Part shown: one piece after another, positions 26,353 through 38,300 of the stretch
Layout of the letters: the number at the start of each line of letters is the position of its first letter
Position numbering within the stretch: position 1 is the stretch's first letter
Assembly: GCA_013396915.1 (NCBI GenBank)
Contig: VWZL01002568.1
Location: 141,294-205,293 of the forward strand
Source: Stercorarius parasiticus
Taxonomy: Eukaryota > Chordata > Aves > Charadriiformes > Stercorariidae
Direction: 5' to 3'
Length of the DNA stretch: 64,000 nt
Translations under genes and position numbers: made by a program
The notes under the pieces: model-generated
Databases searched by the model: none
The model's input: the letters and a program-made list of their open reading frames with translations, nothing else
What the model was told of the DNA's origin: nothing

Positions 26353-28507
26353 GTAGATAGTAATTATTCTCCCTCAATGAAATACATGTATCATCACATA
26401 TTGCAAGGATCCCATTCAAGGTTTAGAAACTTCTGTTGTTTTATGACAGATAGTTTCTGTTTAAATTATGTGTATATGTTGATCAGTTTATCTTTATTTG
26501 TTTAATCGTTGAGATTTGTCATTGCCCTGAACCTGGCAGAGGCACTATTACTGCCTCACGGAGTTCGTGGTGTGAATAGTGAGGTGCAGTAGCATTGGGC
26601 AACCCAGCTGCTGATGGTCACAGATGTCTCAAAATGCAGCATTTTTAATCTCATAACAAAACAATATATTAAAGGATGTAGCAATAAGTTGATATGTTTC
26701 TGAAAGTTGGCACGTATCAGATACTTGTTGATCATCTATTCAAGTGGAGCATGATAACAACTCTGAACTAGAGTATGTGGTTTTTCAAGTTTAGCAAAGC
26801 ACTTTCCCAGCATTTTTTTAAAATGCCTGCGTTTTATGATCCTCTATCAGTATTTTAGAGTAGTTGAAGTAGTAAACTTTATTTTTGAAAATCAGACAAA
26901 ATCAAATAAGGGGGAAAGGATTTAAATTGGTCATCTCGCACAGCAGAGAGAAATGAATTGCAGAAACGCTAGCTTATATGCTAGAGAGTGGAAGGGCAAG
27001 AAGTGAAAAAGCTATGAAGCGAGATGAGATTTTTTTGGCGATGACGTTGATAAGATGAAAAGAGGTGCTGGCAATGGTGAAGCTGTGAAATTGTGGGAAG
27101 ATACAGCAGAAAGCTTGGGTCCAGTAAATGACGTTGTCCAGTTAATGAATCTGATATATAGCTGAAATTCTGGAATGCTGTTAGACTGGAAGAAACTGGG
27201 GAGAAAACCAAGATGGAAATAGAATTAGGAAGAAGGTGATTGTGTGGTTTGTTTTTTTTAAACAGTGTAAATGAAGGCATTGTGTGTTTCGATAACTAAA
27301 GCGAGGATGGTAATTTTTGTTCACATCTCCATAAAGGGACGGTATCGATACAGTTATGATGATATAAGAAGGCTGGTATACTTCACTCGTTAGGAAAGAT
27401 TAATTCTGTTTCTCTCTCTTTCCAGCTTAAATATCTACTTAAATAAACGTGTAAAACATTGGGGCTGCTGTGAAAAGGTGGTGGCTGCTTATGTATAATG
27501 AAGAAAAAAGAAGGAAATTTATATAATCTATAAATAAGGGTGTGGAGCAGTCTAATAGCAAAACTGTATGGACTTTTTTTTTTAAATGAACTTCATAAAA
27601 CCACCTAGAACGAGTGCATGAGAATTTTGTAGTATTTCTATAGTTTTAGAATTAATCCATGGACTTCCTTCTGAGAGATAAGTGTTCTGCATTGCTCACA
27701 ATGACTACGTTCCTTTCCTGGAAGTACCCTGCAGTGAGGTTTTCTTGCTTATATATCAAAAGAAACCATTTGTCTTGTGTTGTCTTATCAGTTTGTTTAT
27801 GGGGAGACTCCACAGGAAGAGATTTTTCTGTTTTTTAAAAAAATAATATAATAAAAATGCAGTTCGTCTGCTGTCTGTTAGAGAAAACAAGTTCTTCTGA
27901 AGTATACTGGCCCTTAATGATGTGTTTCTGTTGTCATGGAAATAGGGATTTATTTTTTTTTCAAGTAGGTTTATTTGTTCTACTTTTGCTTTTTATAGTC
28001 CTCCCTTCATAAGTTTAGTTTTGTACTGGCGGCGTTGTGCTTCGTGAAAGAACAGCCATACTTCCATTGTCATCCTTTTGCTTCTCTTTTATGTCCATTA
28101 GAATTTGCTGGCTACAAGGCTGAGGGAGAAACAAATATTGGCAGATATGAAGACACCAGGCATGTACTTCACCGTATAGAAACAGTTAGTCTGGCAGGAA
28201 AAACACGGCATCGTTGTAATGAAGCGTGTATTAAAAAAGTTAAAAATTGCAGTGGAGCAAATGATAGCTATTATTAGCACTTCCCTTTTCGCACCCATGT
28301 AAAGTGAATGAAGTTACTGATGGAGGCCCTGAAAACAGTCCAGTTCTCATCGTGTCTGCGCTCTGGCATTGGCTGAACACGGGACGCGCTGCTAAAAAAG
28401 GCTTTGTGCTTAAAGACAGTTTCATGTCGTTTACTGTTCTTTCCTGATTGTTTTTTCTGGATCTTGGTAAGAGATGTCTACAGGACAGATGGGACTGATC
28501 TACAGGA
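26353..28507. other. Noncoding stretch, nothing recognised
   Basis: Unique sequence, purine-rich on the + strand at about 26880-27250. No exon or repeat was recognised. Confidence 0.6.
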
Positions 28508-28806
28508 CAGGAGGGACTTTTTACAAGGCACATAGTGATAGGATGAGGGGTAATGGCTTTAAACTGGCAGAGGGGAAATCTAGATGAGATAAATGAGGCA
28601 GAAATTGTTTGCTGTGAGGGTGGTGAGCCCCTGGCCCAGGTTGCCCAGAGCAGCTGTGGCTGCCCCATCCCTGGAGGGGTTCAAGGCCAGGTTGGACAGG
28701 GCTTGGAGCAACATGGTCTAGTGGGAGGTGTCCCTGCCCAGGGCAGCGGGTTGGAACTAAGTGATCTTTAAGGTCCCTTCCCACCCAAACCATCCTATGA
28801 TTCTAT
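28508..28806 (+). repeat. CR1 LINE 3' portion
   Basis: GAGGGACTTTTTACAAGGCA starts the match. It continues through GGCTGCCCCATCCCTGGAGG to CCATCCTATGATTCTATTGG. It is 5'-truncated, with stops in the ORF2 tail. A short duplicated CTACAGGACAG just upstream (28479-28510) may be part of the insertion junction. Confidence 0.9.
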
Positions 28807-30329
28807 TGGTTAAAGATGGTCTCACTCCTCACAATAAAACCATTAATTTGTCATCTTAAGTGTGTGAAATCTTGAAGGAGAGGTCATACATGTTAGAACA
28901 TCAGACAGGACCATCTGTAGGTCCTCCCATGACACCTGCAAGCTATCATGGCAGGACACAGCAGGGAGTGACTCCATGGCCCCTTTGGCTAACATCTGGG
29001 TAGGAGCTCGGGAGGCTGGGCTGGGTCGGCATACACCTCAGGACCACTAATTCCTCGTTATGTCTTGGGACACGGCTCCCGCTGGAACGGTTTTTTCTCT
29101 ACCTATATGGTAAAATGAGCTGAAGCTTGGTAAGCATGTGATATCTGTAAAAATAAGCAAATAAACATTTTTGTACTGGTTGAGAGGATGATTCAGACTG
29201 AGCACAGTTTGAGCTCCTGCTCTGAAGGTGTGTGTTACTTGCTTCTGAGAAAAGAAGGGGAAGGTTAAGAGAGGTCACAGTTTAGACACAAGCTGTAGAA
29301 TGTCTCTTCTTTCATCGGAGACTCTTCCTATTGCATTGACCATCGGTTTGCTCTGATCTGATACGTCATCCTTCCTCCCAAAGTTCATATTATAAAGGAA
29401 TAGGTATGTAGTGAATGACAACTGCAGCTGAGTTCCTAAGAGGTAGATCTTGCGCCCTTGAAATCATAAGTTGCCATAGCCCATTTAGAGGATGAAAACT
29501 GTGAGGAAAAATCTGCAAATCCCGTGTTTATCCATGCCAGTTTCCACCCTTTCCCAAATCTTTATTTTAGCTGCATGCTGTGCTTCCAGTAAAGTGAATT
29601 TAAGGAGTCTTTATGCCTTCTCTGAGGCTTTAATATTTTTTTAGCTGTCCTGTTCAATTTTTTTAATGAGTGTCATTATTTTTTTTTATACAGGTCCTCA
29701 TTTAAACTTTAGTAAAACAATGGTTGATAATCTTTGTTCTTTTTCTCTGTCTTGTCATAGCTTTTTCTGTATATTGCTGTATATTTTGAAATCTATTGCT
29801 ACAGTGTCTGACTCATTGTTTTCCTTCCATACCGATGTGCTCAGTTTATCGATGTCTTCACTAGGAGCAAAACTATATTTATATTTGGATATGTGCAAAT
29901 CGCTCTTTCTCTTAAAAAAATAAACAAACCACTCCAAGATGTGACATTTTGATCCCTGTTATTAATACAGGGTATTTTAATCCCTATTATTAGCACAGGT
30001 ATCATAAATAATTGCTTAAGACATGAATAAAATATCTTGTTAGTGGAGGGTAATTAAAAAAGGCACGCTAGTAAGTTAGCATTTTATTAAACTTGTCCTT
30101 TAAAAAAATTTATGTAGGGGATTATTTCACACCTGAACATCTCGGATTGCTTTTTTTAGGTACTGTATGATAAGTATACAAAATATTTTTTTTAAATGGT
30201 TAAAAATAGTTTTTGAAGTAGATATGCATTTTTATGATCTATAATGTTAGCAGAGAGATTCAGAAAGGCATAAAGAATCTTTCTTTATAATACATTGCAT
30301 GATTAAGAAAAGAGTTCGCGATACAAGTT
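28807..30329. other. Noncoding stretch, nothing recognised
   Basis: AT-rich unique DNA with T and A tracts. A duplicated phrase occurs at 29952-30000 (ATCCCTGTTATTAATACAGG and ATCCCTATTATTAGCACAGG), which looks like a local tandem duplication of about 30 bp. No exon was recognised. Confidence 0.55.
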
Positions 30330-31267
30330 ATATCCATCAATGACCTGGATGAGGGGACAGAGCGCACCCTCAGCAAGTTTGCCGATGACACAAAGCTGGA
30401 AGGAGTGGCTGACACACTAGAAGGCTGTGCCACCATACAGAGAGACCTGGACAGGTTGGAGATTTGGGCAGAGAGGAACCTTGTGAAATTCAACAAGGGC
30501 AAGTGTAGGGTGCTGCACCTGGGGAGGAATAACCCCACGCACCAGGACAGGTTGGGAGTGACCTGCTGGAGGGCAGCTCGGTGGAAAGAGACCTGGGAGT
30601 CCTGGTGGACAACGGGATGCCCATGAGCCAGCAATGTGCCCTCGTGGCCAAGAAGGCCAATGGCATCCTGGGGGGCATCAAGAAGAGTGTGGCCAGCAGG
30701 TGGAGGGAGGTCATCCTCCCCCTCTGCTCTGCCCTGGGGAGGCCGCACCTGGAGTACTGTGTCCAGTTCTGGGCTCCCCGATTCAAGAAGGACAGGGAAC
30801 TGCTGGAGAGGGGACAACAAAGGGCCACCAAGATGATGAGGGGACTGGAGCATCTCTCTTATAAAGAAAGGCTGAGGGATTTGGGTCTCTTCAGTCTGGA
30901 ACAAAGACGGCTGAGGGGGGATCTTATCAACGCCTATAAATACTTAAAGGGTGGGTGTCAGGAGGATGGGGCCAGGCTCTTTTCAGTGGTGCCCATCGAC
31001 AGGACAAGGGGTAACGGGCACAAACTTGAGCATAGGAAGTTTCACTTAAACATGAGGAGGAACTACTTTACTTTGAGGGTGGCAGAGCCCTGGCACAGGC
31101 TGCCCAGAGAGGTGGTGGAGTCTCCGTCTCTGGAGACATTCCAACCCCACCTGGACGCGTTCCTGTGCCACCTGCTCTGGGTGACCCTGCTCTGGCGGGG
31201 GTTGGAGGAGATGATCTCCAGAGGTCCCTTCCAACCCCAGCCATTCTGGAATTCTGTGATACTGTGA
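30330..31267 (+). repeat. CR1 LINE, longest copy, with RT catalytic box and ORF2 C-terminus
   Basis: This is the most complete CR1 in the window. The + strand encodes the end of the reverse transcriptase: [10 protein letters not shown], then the catalytic FADD box (30378-30389), then [21 protein letters not shown] frameshift at about 30560-30563 is followed by a 228-codon open frame to the end, with REVILPLCSALGRPHLEYC, LEQRRLRGDL and LPREVVESPSLE. The 3' end is CCATTCTGGAATTCTGTGAT. CR1 is a non-LTR retrotransposon whose ORF2 carries endonuclease and RT; the endonuclease and most of the RT are missing here, so the copy is dead. Confidence 0.95.
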
Positions 31268-32344
31268 GCCATACCTGAATTCTTACTAGTAAAACAAAAA
31301 ATCCAATTTCTTTTTTTTGTGCTAGTAGGATAAGTGATTGTCTTCAGACAGAATCTTCCATTTTAATTATGCTTTGGACCATGGTTTGAGAGACAGATCT
31401 GTAAACTTCTTTAGAATATCTCATTGCAGTTAAGTGTTGGCTTTAAAGTTATTATATTTATCTAAGGATAGTGGAAAAAATATTGTGTGATAATTTTATT
31501 TGGTGAAATTTCTACAGTGTAGGGTGCAACTCCTCCCTTATTAAAACACTGAACTTTGATAGGTGCAAAGAAGGCTCAGAGGTGTCTGGTAGCTAAAACA
31601 CAAATGAGTTTAGTGATGCTAGAGTAAAGGTGATAATTCAGGAAATGTGGTTTGGTTTGTGTGTTTTAATCAATGGCTTTTACTCTTTGTGGGAACCTTT
31701 GGTCGCTTTTTTTTGGTCATCTGAAAACTGATCTGCAATCCATTTATGTGATTTAGTTTTCCAGATTAGGAAGATCCTCTAACGGTGTTGTGTTAAGAGA
31801 TGGCAATTAGAGTTTGTAAAGGAATCTTGGCTTGAATACCACCCAAAACGTGCCATTTAAGAGGAAAGGGCGAGGGGGGGAAGGTTTTGTTAATCTTCAT
31901 TTCCCCCAGCCTGTCCTGTCACGATGTGTAATAGGGATATTGTGTGCTACTCTGATCCTTTCAAAGGCACTAAGTGTATAACAGAGATTAAAAAAGGGAT
32001 TACAGGATCCAGGGAGTTTGCTGAAGCAGCATCATTAAAACAGTGCTTGTGGAAGATATTTATAAACTGTTCTTTTGTGGCCTGTAATTGAACAGTTGAT
32101 TTCAGTTATGGTTTTTAAATCTCTTTGATTTTCCAGGAATGCTGAGGGGGTGGGGTGAGGGATGCCGTGCAGTTAGGACATGATTTCCATGATTGACCTG
32201 CTTTTTGTTGCTGGGCACGTGCATTGCATTCACTTGTTGAATATTTTGCCACTTGAATAGAACGCATGGGAGTATATATGTGTACATGTGTGTGTTTTAT
32301 GTACGCATCTACATACCTATATACGTACCCACGCATATATAAAA
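31268..32344. other. Noncoding stretch, nothing recognised
   Basis: Unique AT-rich sequence between a CR1 and a microsatellite. No exon or repeat family was recognised. Confidence 0.6.
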
Positions 32345-32418
32345 CGTGTGTATGTGTGTATCTCTATCTATCTATATCTATATATATCTATATCTATCTA
32401 TCTTACTATATATATATA
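32345..32418. repeat. Compound microsatellite (GTAT / TATC / TA)n
   Basis: GTGTATGTGTGTATC runs into repeated CTAT units and then ATATATATATA. It is imperfect but continuous over about 70 bp and sits just before a CR1 copy. It is likely length-polymorphic. Confidence 0.95.
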
Positions 32419-32445
32419 GGCACTTCATCTCTAGAACTCCTCTCT

Positions 32446-32788
32446 CTCCAGCCTGGAGAAGAGAAGGCTCCAGGAAGACCTTATAGCAGCAGAGACACGT
32501 TTTACAAGGGTGTGTAGTGATAAGATGAAGAGTGATTGTTCTGAAAGAGGGGAGATTTAGATGAGATATTAGGAAGAAATTTTTCACTCTGAGGGCGGTG
32601 AGCCCCTGGCCCAGGTTGCCCAGAGAAGCTGTGGCTGCCCCATCCCTGGAGGGGTTCAAGGCCAGGTTGGACGGGGCTTGGAGCAACCTGGGCTGGTGGG
32701 AGGTGTCCTTGCCCAGGGCAGGGGGTGGCACTGGGTGGCCTTTAAAGGTCCCTTCCAACCCAAACCATTCTGTGACTCTATGATTCTA
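32446..32788 (+). repeat. CR1 LINE 3' portion
   Basis: CTCCAGCCTGGAGAAGAGAA begins the alignment. An internal deletion follows, then GGCGGTGAGCCCCTGGCCC, and the copy ends at CCATTCTGTGACTCTATGAT. The ORF2 tail is broken. Confidence 0.95.
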
Positions 32789-33650
32789 ACAGAGTTAGAA
32801 GTATGTAATCTATTTTTCCCTAGGTTTTATTTTTTCTAGAAGTTGTTTTGTTTTTGTCATGACAGTTACTCTAAGAGAATGACAATGATGCCTGTTTTGG
32901 ATTCCTTACATTGTCACATGTAGGCCATCAGAGACAGTGATGCATTGCTCATTAGGGGATATACTAAGGAGTAAAAAACTTGCCGGTAAACAGTTTAACT
33001 ATTGTTATTTCACAAATTGAATATTTGTGATCTCTCCAGTTTTAACAAATAAACACAGGCAACTAAACATGACCTTAAAATAAGCATAAAACACGTATGA
33101 TTTTGTCAACTTCACAATTCTCTATAAGCCTTGAGCTCTCTGTGCCAGCAGGAGGACCCACCCAGCAGCCTTTTGTTTATTTCTCTTTTTTCTCTACTGC
33201 TAATCTCCTTTTTTTGGCTTGTTACTGCTCACTTATTCCCTTCAGAGCTTGGATGAAATGGATGCAGTTGGAGAAAAGGCCAGTGGTAGCAAAACCGTAG
33301 CTGGCATCTATACAAAGACTCTACTGTAGCTGCTCCCTAACCAACCTTGGAGAAAAGAGCCCACGGTGGGGCATCAGAACTCATTAGCAACCAAATGTTT
33401 ACTGCCCTTGCAAGGACATCTTGTTTGTTCTATTCTATTTTTTTTTTCTTTCTCTAACTTTTTATATTTCTTAAAGCTCAGCTGAATCTTCTATAGTATT
33501 CTACCTTAGCTGACATGAAGCAAAATGACCACCTCAGCACCCTGCCTGGGCCTCCCATGCACTTTATGATGCCTAGGTGGTCTTAGATGCATAACTTTTG
33601 TTAGGTTTCCATATGGTTAACAAGAAGCCAAGATGTCCTGCTCTTCTTGT
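32789..33650. other. Noncoding stretch, nothing recognised
   Basis: Unique sequence with a T tract near 33440. No exon or repeat was recognised. Confidence 0.6.
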
Positions 33651-34266
33651 GAGAATCACGGACCAGTTTGAGTTGGAAGGGACCTTAAAGATCATCTAGT
33701 TCCAACCCGACTTCCCTGGGCAGCCTGTTCCAATGCTTGACATCCCTTTCTGGGAAGAAATTTTTCCTGATATCCATCCCAAACATCCCCTGGTGCAACT
33801 TGAGGCCATTTCTTCTTGTCTCATGGCCTGTTCCTTGGGAGAAGAGACCAGCTCCCCCTGGCTACCCCCTCCTTTCAGGGAGCTGGAGAGAGCGAGAAGG
33901 TCTCCCCTCAGCCTCCTTTTCTCCAGGCTGAACACCCCCAGCTCCCTCAGCTGCTCCTCACAAGACTCGTGCTCCAGACCCCTCACCAGCTCNAAGCCCA
34001 TCGATCTAGCCTGTCCAGATCCCTCTGTAGAGCCTGAGCCTTCCTACCCTCCAGCAGATCAACACTCCCACCCAACTTGGTGTCATCTGTGAGTTTACTG
34101 AGGGTGCACTCAATCCCCTCATCCATGTCATTGATAAGGATATTAAAGAGAACCGACCCCAATATCAGGCCCTGGGTAACACCACTTAAGACTGGGTGCC
34201 AACTGGATTTAACTCCATTCACTGCCAGTCTTTCAGCTCAGACCTCCAGCCAGTTTTTTACCCAGG
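33651..34266 (-). repeat. CR1 LINE, minus strand, with an N at an internal junction
   Basis: The minus strand encodes decayed RT motifs, first [20 protein letters not shown] and then LTDD where the active site is normally FADD. It then jumps directly from DRLDRWA to [18 protein letters not shown]. Compared with the copy at 30330-31267, about 360 bases between these points are absent, and the junction coincides with the single N at 33993. The 3' end (GTTGGAAGGGACCTTAAAGA) lies at 33670 on the + strand. The subfamily resembles the copy at 8693-9106. Confidence 0.93.
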
Positions 34267-34825
34267 TACTGCCGACCAAGCCACGAGCAGCAGTTGTTTG
34301 TTTGTTCTTGTTACTGTAATTGTATGGGGTGTGTGGTGCATATTCTTCTGTGCCCAACTGCCTTCTCAGCTCCCAACTTAAAGGTAAGTGTAATCCTTGT
34401 CAAGACCCAGGGTTAGACCAAGTACAACCTTTTGAGACCATCCAAAGATGCTTTCAGCTATTTCTCAAACTTTGGACACGAGAGAGACTTTACAAAGCCA
34501 AAGAGAAAATTGAATGCTTTAACAGACTGACACCACCAGTGGAACAGGCACACAGGGAGATACATACACTGTTGTATGTGGGGCAAATAATGTCCTTAAT
34601 CGCCGTGGGTCAGCATCTTACTCCAAAAGGCTGCTGGGAAGGGAAGAAAAAGCAAAGGCATTGGCTGTAACTAATTCTTACATATATTAGACTTCTAAAT
34701 TTTGAAGCTATTTCAGTGAATGCTTTGTACAAAGACCACAGAAGACAAGGGAATCTCAGAGCACATTAAGATATGAAATATCTCAGCAAACATAATTGCA
34801 GCTTTAATTAATTAAGTGATTAAAA
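34267..34825. other. Noncoding spacer, nothing recognised
   Basis: Unique sequence between two minus-strand CR1 elements. A 116-codon ORF (34320-34670, +) has no recognisable domain. Confidence 0.6.
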
Positions 34826-35292
34826 AACCAGAAGGGACTAGTGTGGTCATCTAGTCCAAACTCCTGCATAATGCGGGAATTAATTAGAGAATTCCTATGA
34901 CCTAATTAAACTGAAGTAAAACTAGGAAAATAACAGATCTTAATTTAAGGGGTGTTTTTTTTTGTGTGTTCAAGATTCCAGTCTTGACAAATTTCTCTAG
35001 TGTTTTGAAGAAAAATTTGAATGTAATTTCTGTTCTGAATTTGTCTAGTTTCAAATTCCAGCAATATTGACTAACTTGAACAGCTTTTTTTTTTTTTAGA
35101 TCCGTTTTCTTGTAGATACTTTGATGCCATGGAACTTTTCTGTTAAATTTACCAGACTGGTCACTTTGGGTTTTTATATTGAAGCATGTTTCCTTAATTG
35201 TGTCTGTGGCCATTTTTTGAAGTACCTCCAGTTTTCAGCAGCATCTTTGCATTGATGGCACCAAAACCTATATGGAATATTTCAGTAATAGT
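34826..35292 (-). repeat. Ancient CR1 (amniote L3/CR1-like), minus strand
   Basis: AACCAGAAGGGACTAGTGTG and GTCATCTAGTCC mark the 3' end. Further on, TTCTGAATTTGTCTAGTTTC, then TGTAGATACTT and GGCACCAAAACCTATATGGA, follow the order of the old CR1 family common in turtles and crocodilians (its consensus reads like CTGAATTTGTCTAGCTTC and GGCACCAGAACTGGACACAG). It is heavily diverged, with AT-rich insertions such as the T13 near 35085. It predates the bird-specific copies. Confidence 0.7.
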
Positions 35293-35329
35293 AAAACCAG
35301 TAGGAAAATTTAGAATACAATGACAGTGT

Positions 35330-35400
35330 GGTTGTGGTTGGAGAAGAACCCTGGAGACAGTGTAGTCCAAGTCTCCTGATAAAAGCAGGGTCAGCTAGAA
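35330..35400 (-). repeat. CR1 3'-end fragment, old
   Basis: GGTTGGAGAAGAACCCTGGA is followed by GTAGTCCAAGTCTCCTG and AAAAGCAGGGTCAGCTAGAA. These match the minus-strand CR1 3' end of the GATCATCTAGTCCAACCCCC and CTCAAAGCAGGGTCA type, with several substitutions. It abuts the preceding ancient copy. Confidence 0.7.
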
Positions 35401-35618
35401 CGGCGTGTGTCTATATGCTACCCTGTGAAATGTTCTTTTTTTATCAGTACCTCCAATACACACCAGTATGGGTATTTATTGGTATATCCACTCCCTACAA
35501 TGCTGTCTGGGGGGAAAAGAGCTCTGTTAGGTGATCACAATGCTGTGTTTATGGCATTGCCTCCAGTTTTGAAAGAGGATGTGAACGGCCAGCTGCCATT
35601 AGGCTTTAAATATACTCA

Positions 35619-35860
35619 TACTGTAAGAGGGGAGATTGAGATGAGATGTGAGGCAGAAATTGTTTGCTGTGAGGGTGGTGAGCCCCTGGCCCAGGTTGCC
35701 CAGAGCAGCTGTGGCTGCCCCATCCCTGGAGGGGTTCAAGGCCAGGTTGGACGGGGCTTGGAGCAACCTGGTCTGGTGGGAGGTGTCCCTGCCCAGGGCA
35801 GGGGGTGGCACTGGGTGGTCTTCAAGGTCCCTTCCAACCCAAACCATTCTGTGATTCTAT
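35619..35860 (+). repeat. CR1 LINE 3' portion
   Basis: AGAGGGGAGATTGAGATGAG starts the match, which ends at CCATTCTGTGATTCTATAGA. The copy is close to the minus-strand copy at 38722-39318 (same GAGATGTGAGGCAGAAATTG segment), so both are of similar, fairly young age. Confidence 0.95.
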
Positions 35861-37405
35861 AGACTTAGAGTGTCCATGGGGAGGATCTAGCCATACAATT
35901 TAGAATCCCTTATGTATAAACGCGGTATTGGGGATCTCCCTGAATTTTACTGTCAGGCATTCGTGTTCCACTGAGTGTCCTCCATTATTCCCTCCACCGT
36001 CAGCATCTTTTCAGAGTTAAAGCTTACCGGATGAGTAACAGTATCCTTTGGGAATGTGGCCAACTACTTTTGTTCCCAAAGGTATTAATTCACACTTGAC
36101 CTGTTAAAAATGATTTTCTTATTTTTAGTTATCAAAACGATTCAAGTTCTTCAGAATTTGAGGGGGATGGTATTGGTAGGTTTAAGTCTTTTTAATCTGG
36201 AAACCTTTACTTATTTTCAAAAGCAAAACTTTACAGATCATAATCATGAAACATATCCAGTCAGACTGAAGGCTTTAAGTTATAGATAGTGCTTACAATA
36301 GCTACAGATAATAGTCTGGAAGTATATTAAGATTGGTATTCTGAATTGGAGGTCCTATGAATCAGTTTTTTTATTATCTTTCTCCTCTTGACTGATACAG
36401 CGTATATGAAATATATATTTTAGTACTGAGAGGAACAAATTCTTATCTGTTGTGTTCTAAGGCTGCATATCATACATGGGTGAAAGATTTTTCTCAGTGA
36501 AGAAATTTTTTCAACCAGACGAGGATTTCACAGAGGGGTTAATTTTCTGAACATGATGATGATGTCAGCGGTTATTAGCATAGAACATAATGAGGTTATG
36601 TGCAAGGAGGTCTCCTTCACACACTCCTCTTCAATAAAATCCCTGTTGCTAGAAGTGTTAGATTATAGAAGGATGTAGAAAGAAATGAGAATGAATTAAG
36701 GTCGTTAAAGAAAGGATGTCCATTACACTGCTGTCAAATGTAACACCCAGACCTGAGCACAGAGAGGATTGTAATAGCCTCTCAAACCTCTCTCTTAGCA
36801 TTCTGTGTCTGTATATCACTTTCTTCTCTGTTTAGCAAACAATGATTGGTATTATTAATCAAAATGCAAATATTTCTTTGAAGTTGCGATAGACTCATAC
36901 TAGATGAAGGCCTGTTGTGAAAAGTCTCTTGGTTACATGACCATCCTGCTATTTCTTTGATAACAGCCTGTTTTAAACCGGTACTTTGTTCCTACAAAAG
37001 AATGTAATTTTCTCAGAAAAATAAATTTTGGGACAATTATACACAATCCCATCATTGGGTTGAGCAACAATATTCTACCGATGTTACATTTTACCTTCTC
37101 CTTCCTCTCTTACTCTCTTAACATTCCATTTCCCCAGTAATTCTGGTAGTTTTTCATGTCATTAAGCATTGCTCCTTTCCCTGGACACTTGTGGGAATGT
37201 CTGGCATGAGTTAAACTCTGGGATGGACTGTGTGCTGTTTGTTTGTTTTGATGGGTATCTTGTGAAGCTGTAAATCGGAAATACACATCCCAGAACAGGC
37301 AATTAGACACATTTTGGAAGTGTTAAAGCTTCTCAGTGCTTTCTCTAACCTTACTCTGTTGGGCTATTCCAAAGATGAAATACCTTGTGCCATCATTTTA
37401 TAGTT

Positions 37406-37437
37406 ATATTTCTATTTTGAATATAAAATAGAAATAT
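37406..37437. repeat. Perfect inverted repeat, 13-bp arms, 6-nt loop
   Basis: ATATTTCTATTTT at 37406-37418 is the exact reverse complement of AAAATAGAAATAT at 37425-37437. No terminal duplication or other mobile-element hallmark is visible. Confidence 0.9.
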
Positions 37438-38280
37438 TAATTGGGGAGCACTCTACATATCAAATTTGATCATCCAATTTTAACTTTTCAGTGAGCCTTT
37501 CACAGATTTCCATAACCTGCTGCCTAATTTTCATAAAATAATTACTACATGTGCATCCACGTTAGTGTTTTGGTGAGTCCAGGAGTGAGCTTTTCAAGTG
37601 AATGTCCCAGTTTTCCCCACCTGTTGTGTTTTGGTTTACAGAATATTCTCTAAGAACATAAATTGTTTTTCATGTCATGAAACCAGAACTTGCTTTCCAG
37701 GAGTGGACCTTATGCCACCCCAACCCCTAAGGAGCGATTGGTTGTTGAGGTAGTAGTACGTAGCAACATAAATAACATTGTGCTTCTAAATTCTGTTTTC
37801 ATGCGTTGATCAAGACATCATTACACCACAACATTATTGTTATTACATAGTTGAAAATCAATAGGATTAAAGGATGGTGTGGTAAAATGATTTGAAGACC
37901 ATACAAAACTGGGAGTAAAAGTCGGGTGTCTCGTCGTGCGGTTTAAAGCTGTAAGTGCTCAACTACGTTTCATAATTTCATAATGGATACCAGGGGATCT
38001 CTTAATGTCATCAGCTTCCAATTATTCTCTTGATTAACTGTTTATTTAGTCTCATTATGCAGTTGGATGTTCTGTCTTGCCTTGCCATTTACAATTGGCA
38101 TGGGTGTCTCATGATCACTCGCACCAATAATCTCATCTCGCATTAAGAGGGAATCTGAGGCAGTCGTATGTAGTTCCTACTCAAACAGTTTCCTTCTGTG
38201 CCAGCAGCGTGCCCAGGAAGAGAAGGTTTGAAGCTTGCGTGGTTTCTGGGTATGGCTTTAACGTAGCTTGTGTGTCACTG

Positions 38281-38300
38281 CTGGGAAACACGTTTCCCAG
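38281..38300. repeat. Near-perfect palindrome, 9-bp arms
   Basis: CTGGGAAAC and GTTTCCCAG are exact reverse complements separated by AC. It may be a dyad protein-binding site or chance. Confidence 0.9.

Noticed and set aside
30581..31267. 228-codon ORF taken alone as a gene
   Set aside because: It is the CR1 ORF2 tail. The antisense 214-codon ORF at 30260-30904 is its shadow.
32266..32517. ORF rich in Tyr, Ile and Ser
   Set aside because: It is translation of a TATC/TA microsatellite running into a CR1 copy.
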